A stretch of DNA of 6,397 nucleotides from Azophilus sp964572185. Its GTDB lineage: Bacteria; Pseudomonadota; Gammaproteobacteria; Pseudomonadales; Azotimanducaceae. The stretch lies in assembly GCA_964572185.1 (NCBI GenBank), contig CAZNFI010000168.1, forward strand, positions 1 through 6,397, in the 5' to 3' direction. Positions 5,222 to 6,397 of this stretch are shown here, in pieces. The notes under the pieces are model-generated. The model searched no databases and was not told the origin of the DNA. It saw only the letters and a program-made list of their open reading frames with translations. Both the position numbers and the translations under genes were made by a program. The first letter of the stretch is position 1, and the number at the start of each line of letters is the position of its first letter.

Positions 5222-6349
5222 GTGTCCAACTCCGTAGTAGACAGAACCATAGGCTTCCGCCTCGGCGGCGTTGCAGCCACCGAGACCGCGTTCACCGAGC
5301 CGCTCGGGGCGGAACTGTTTTCCTATGCCAGGCGCGAAAATCCGACGGTAACCGATTGCGAGCGCGCGCTGGCCGATGTCGAGGGTTGTGCGTCCTGCAT
5401 CCTCACACCCTGTGGCATGGCGGCCATCAATACCGCCCTGTCGATCTTCAACGATGCCGGTGACAGGCGCCCGTGGCTGTTTCCGACCGACGTCTACAGC
5501 GGCACCGCGCAGTACGCGGTCGATGTGCTCGGGCGACAGCGCGGCACCAATGTGCGCTTCGCCGACCCCGCCGGGGCCAACTCCACCACCGCCAACCTGA
5601 TCGATGCCATCGAGGACGAAGCGCCGGCACTGGTCTACGTCGAACCGATCTCGAACCCGCTGCTGCACGTGATCGACGTGCCGGCCGTGATCGAGGCGGC
5701 CCGCCGCCAGGGCGCGCTCGTCATGGTCGACAACACCGTGGCCACCCCCTACCTGTTCAAGCCGCTCGATGCCGGCGCCGACCTGGTCGTGCACAGCGCC
5801 ACCAAGTGGCTGGCCGGGCACAACGACATTCTGGCCGGCGTCATCGGCGTGAACGATGCCGGCCTGCGCGCCCGACTGCTGACGCAGCGCAACCTGATCG
5901 GATCGGTACTGAGCCCCGACGATGCCGCGCGTCTCAAATCGGAACTGGCAACATTCACGTTGCGCACCGCCCGCCAGAACGCCTCGGCCCTGGAAGTTGC
6001 CCGATTTCTGGAGAACCACCCGGGGGTGGCCACGGTGCGCTATGCCGGCCTCCCGTCCCACGCCGACCACAACCTGGCCAGGGTCCTGTTCGACGGCCGC
6101 GGCTTCGGCGCACTGATCACCTTCGATCTCGCCCGCGACGAAGCCGGCTGCAGCCGCTTTGTCGATGACCTTTCCCCCGCTATCCCGCACATCGGCTCGA
6201 TGGGTGACGTGACCACCAGTTTCCTGCACATCCGTGCCTGTTTCGGCCAGGAATACGAGCCTTCCACAATCAGGCTCTCGGTGGGCGTCGAACCGGTCGG
6301 AGAGATCATCGGCCGCCTTGAGCGGGCGTTGCAGGCCAGGGGCGGCTAG
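5222..6349 (+). CDS. PLP-dependent cystathionine gamma-synthase/lyase family enzyme
   Basis: This 375-residue fold-type I PLP enzyme belongs to the Cys/Met metabolism family. The PLP lysine is K195 (SATKW) and D170 (VDNT) should bind the pyridine nitrogen. Y35 and R37 (YARRENPT) match the Tyr-x-Arg pair that contacts cofactor phosphate from the neighbouring subunit. CGMAAI (64-69) and Y92 (DVYSGT) follow the family pattern, and R351 (IRLSVG) should bind the substrate carboxylate. Family members eliminate or replace groups at the gamma or beta carbon of amino acids such as cystathionine, homocysteine or methionine. Two things are unusual. Only 34 residues precede the Tyr-x-Arg motif, so much of the normal N-terminal arm with its PPI element is missing. 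The usual C-terminal segment of the SLG..ESL..HPA.MTH type reads SMGDVTTSFLHIRACFG (326-342). A substrate or activity unlike the standard enzymes is likely. It follows the MBL hydrolase by 36 bp and probably shares its transcript. Confidence 0.9.
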   Translation: MSNSVVDRTIGFRLGGVAATETAFTEPLGAELFSYARRENPTVTDCERALADVEGCASCILTPCGMAAINTALSIFNDAGDRRPWLFPTDVYSGTAQYAVDVLGRQRGTNVRFADPAGANSTTANLIDAIEDEAPALVYVEPISNPLLHVIDVPAVIEAARRQGALVMVDNTVATPYLFKPLDAGADLVVHSATKWLAGHNDILAGVIGVNDAGLRARLLTQRNLIGSVLSPDDAARLKSELATFTLRTARQNASALEVARFLENHPGVATVRYAGLPSHADHNLARVLFDGRGFGALITFDLARDEAGCSRFVDDLSPAIPHIGSMGDVTTSFLHIRACFGQEYEPSTIRLSVGVEPVGEIIGRLERALQARGG

Positions 6350-6360
6350 GAGCCTGCGCC

Positions 6361-6394
6361 GTAGGAAGTCGCGAAAGCGAAAATTCGCTATCGC
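6361..6394. repeat. GTAG-headed palindrome at the right edge (REP-like)
   Basis: Soon after the PLP enzyme stop, GTAG (6361-6364) is followed by an imperfect palindrome. GCGA (6371-6374) pairs with TCGC (6391-6394), and AGCGAA (6376-6381) pairs with TTCGCT (6384-6389), with one A-A mismatch and a two-base apparent loop. A GTAG head before a palindrome is the form of REP elements known from gammaproteobacteria such as Stenotrophomonas. It could instead be a terminator whose T-run lies past the window. Only one copy is visible, so repeat status is inferred. Confidence 0.45.
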
Positions 6395-6397
6395 CGC

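Noticed and set aside
5201..6229. Open minus-strand frame of 342 codons opposite the PLP enzyme
   Set aside because: Gly, Val and Gln-rich translation without motifs. The plus strand carries all catalytic motifs of the PLP family.

Overview
The window is GC-rich DNA, visibly well above 60% G+C. Most genes have G or C at third codon positions, and long antisense frames stay open as a by-product. Packing is dense, two genes start with GTG, and the genes carry Shine-Dalgarno sites of mixed strength. A GTAG-headed palindrome sits at the right edge. This fits a high-GC proteobacterium, perhaps a gammaproteobacterium, but no rRNA or marker gene is present, so the assignment is only inference. No CRISPR array, tRNA, transposase or phage gene was seen.

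Layout. Positions 1-195 hold no gene I can identify, only a small GC hairpin and then an extended -10 promoter. A small three-histidine cupin (196-657, +), resembling the acetylacetone dioxygenase Dke1 group, follows. A 218-bp convergent gap (658-875) carries a stem-loop and a 10-bp tandem repeat. A minus-strand operon then reads right to left: a CtBP-type D-2-hydroxyacid dehydrogenase (4208-3249), an enolase paralogue (3243-1972), a possible 36-codon ORF (1975-1865) and a kinase resembling methylthioribose kinase (1868-876). The tiny ORF overlaps the stop before it and the start after it, each by ATGA. An 86-bp divergent intergenic region separates this operon from a plus-strand pair: a metallo-beta-lactamase-fold hydrolase (4295-5185) and a PLP enzyme of the cystathionine gamma-synthase/methionine gamma-lyase family (5222-6349). 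A strong palindrome lies just after it.

How the genes may work together. Dehydrogenase, kinase and enolase make a reduce, phosphorylate, dehydrate series. Chemically this matches hydroxypyruvate to D-glycerate to 2-phosphoglycerate to phosphoenolpyruvate. However, the enolase has Ala where canonical enolases have a conserved active-site His (E. coli H370), and Asp where they have Glu168. The kinase belongs to none of the known glycerate kinase families. The operon may therefore act on a non-glycolytic 2-hydroxy acid. The divergent hydrolase and PLP enzyme could release or process a related, possibly sulfur-containing, amino acid or oxoacid. That last link rests only on gene neighbourhood. The cupin is convergent, has its own promoter, and may be unrelated.
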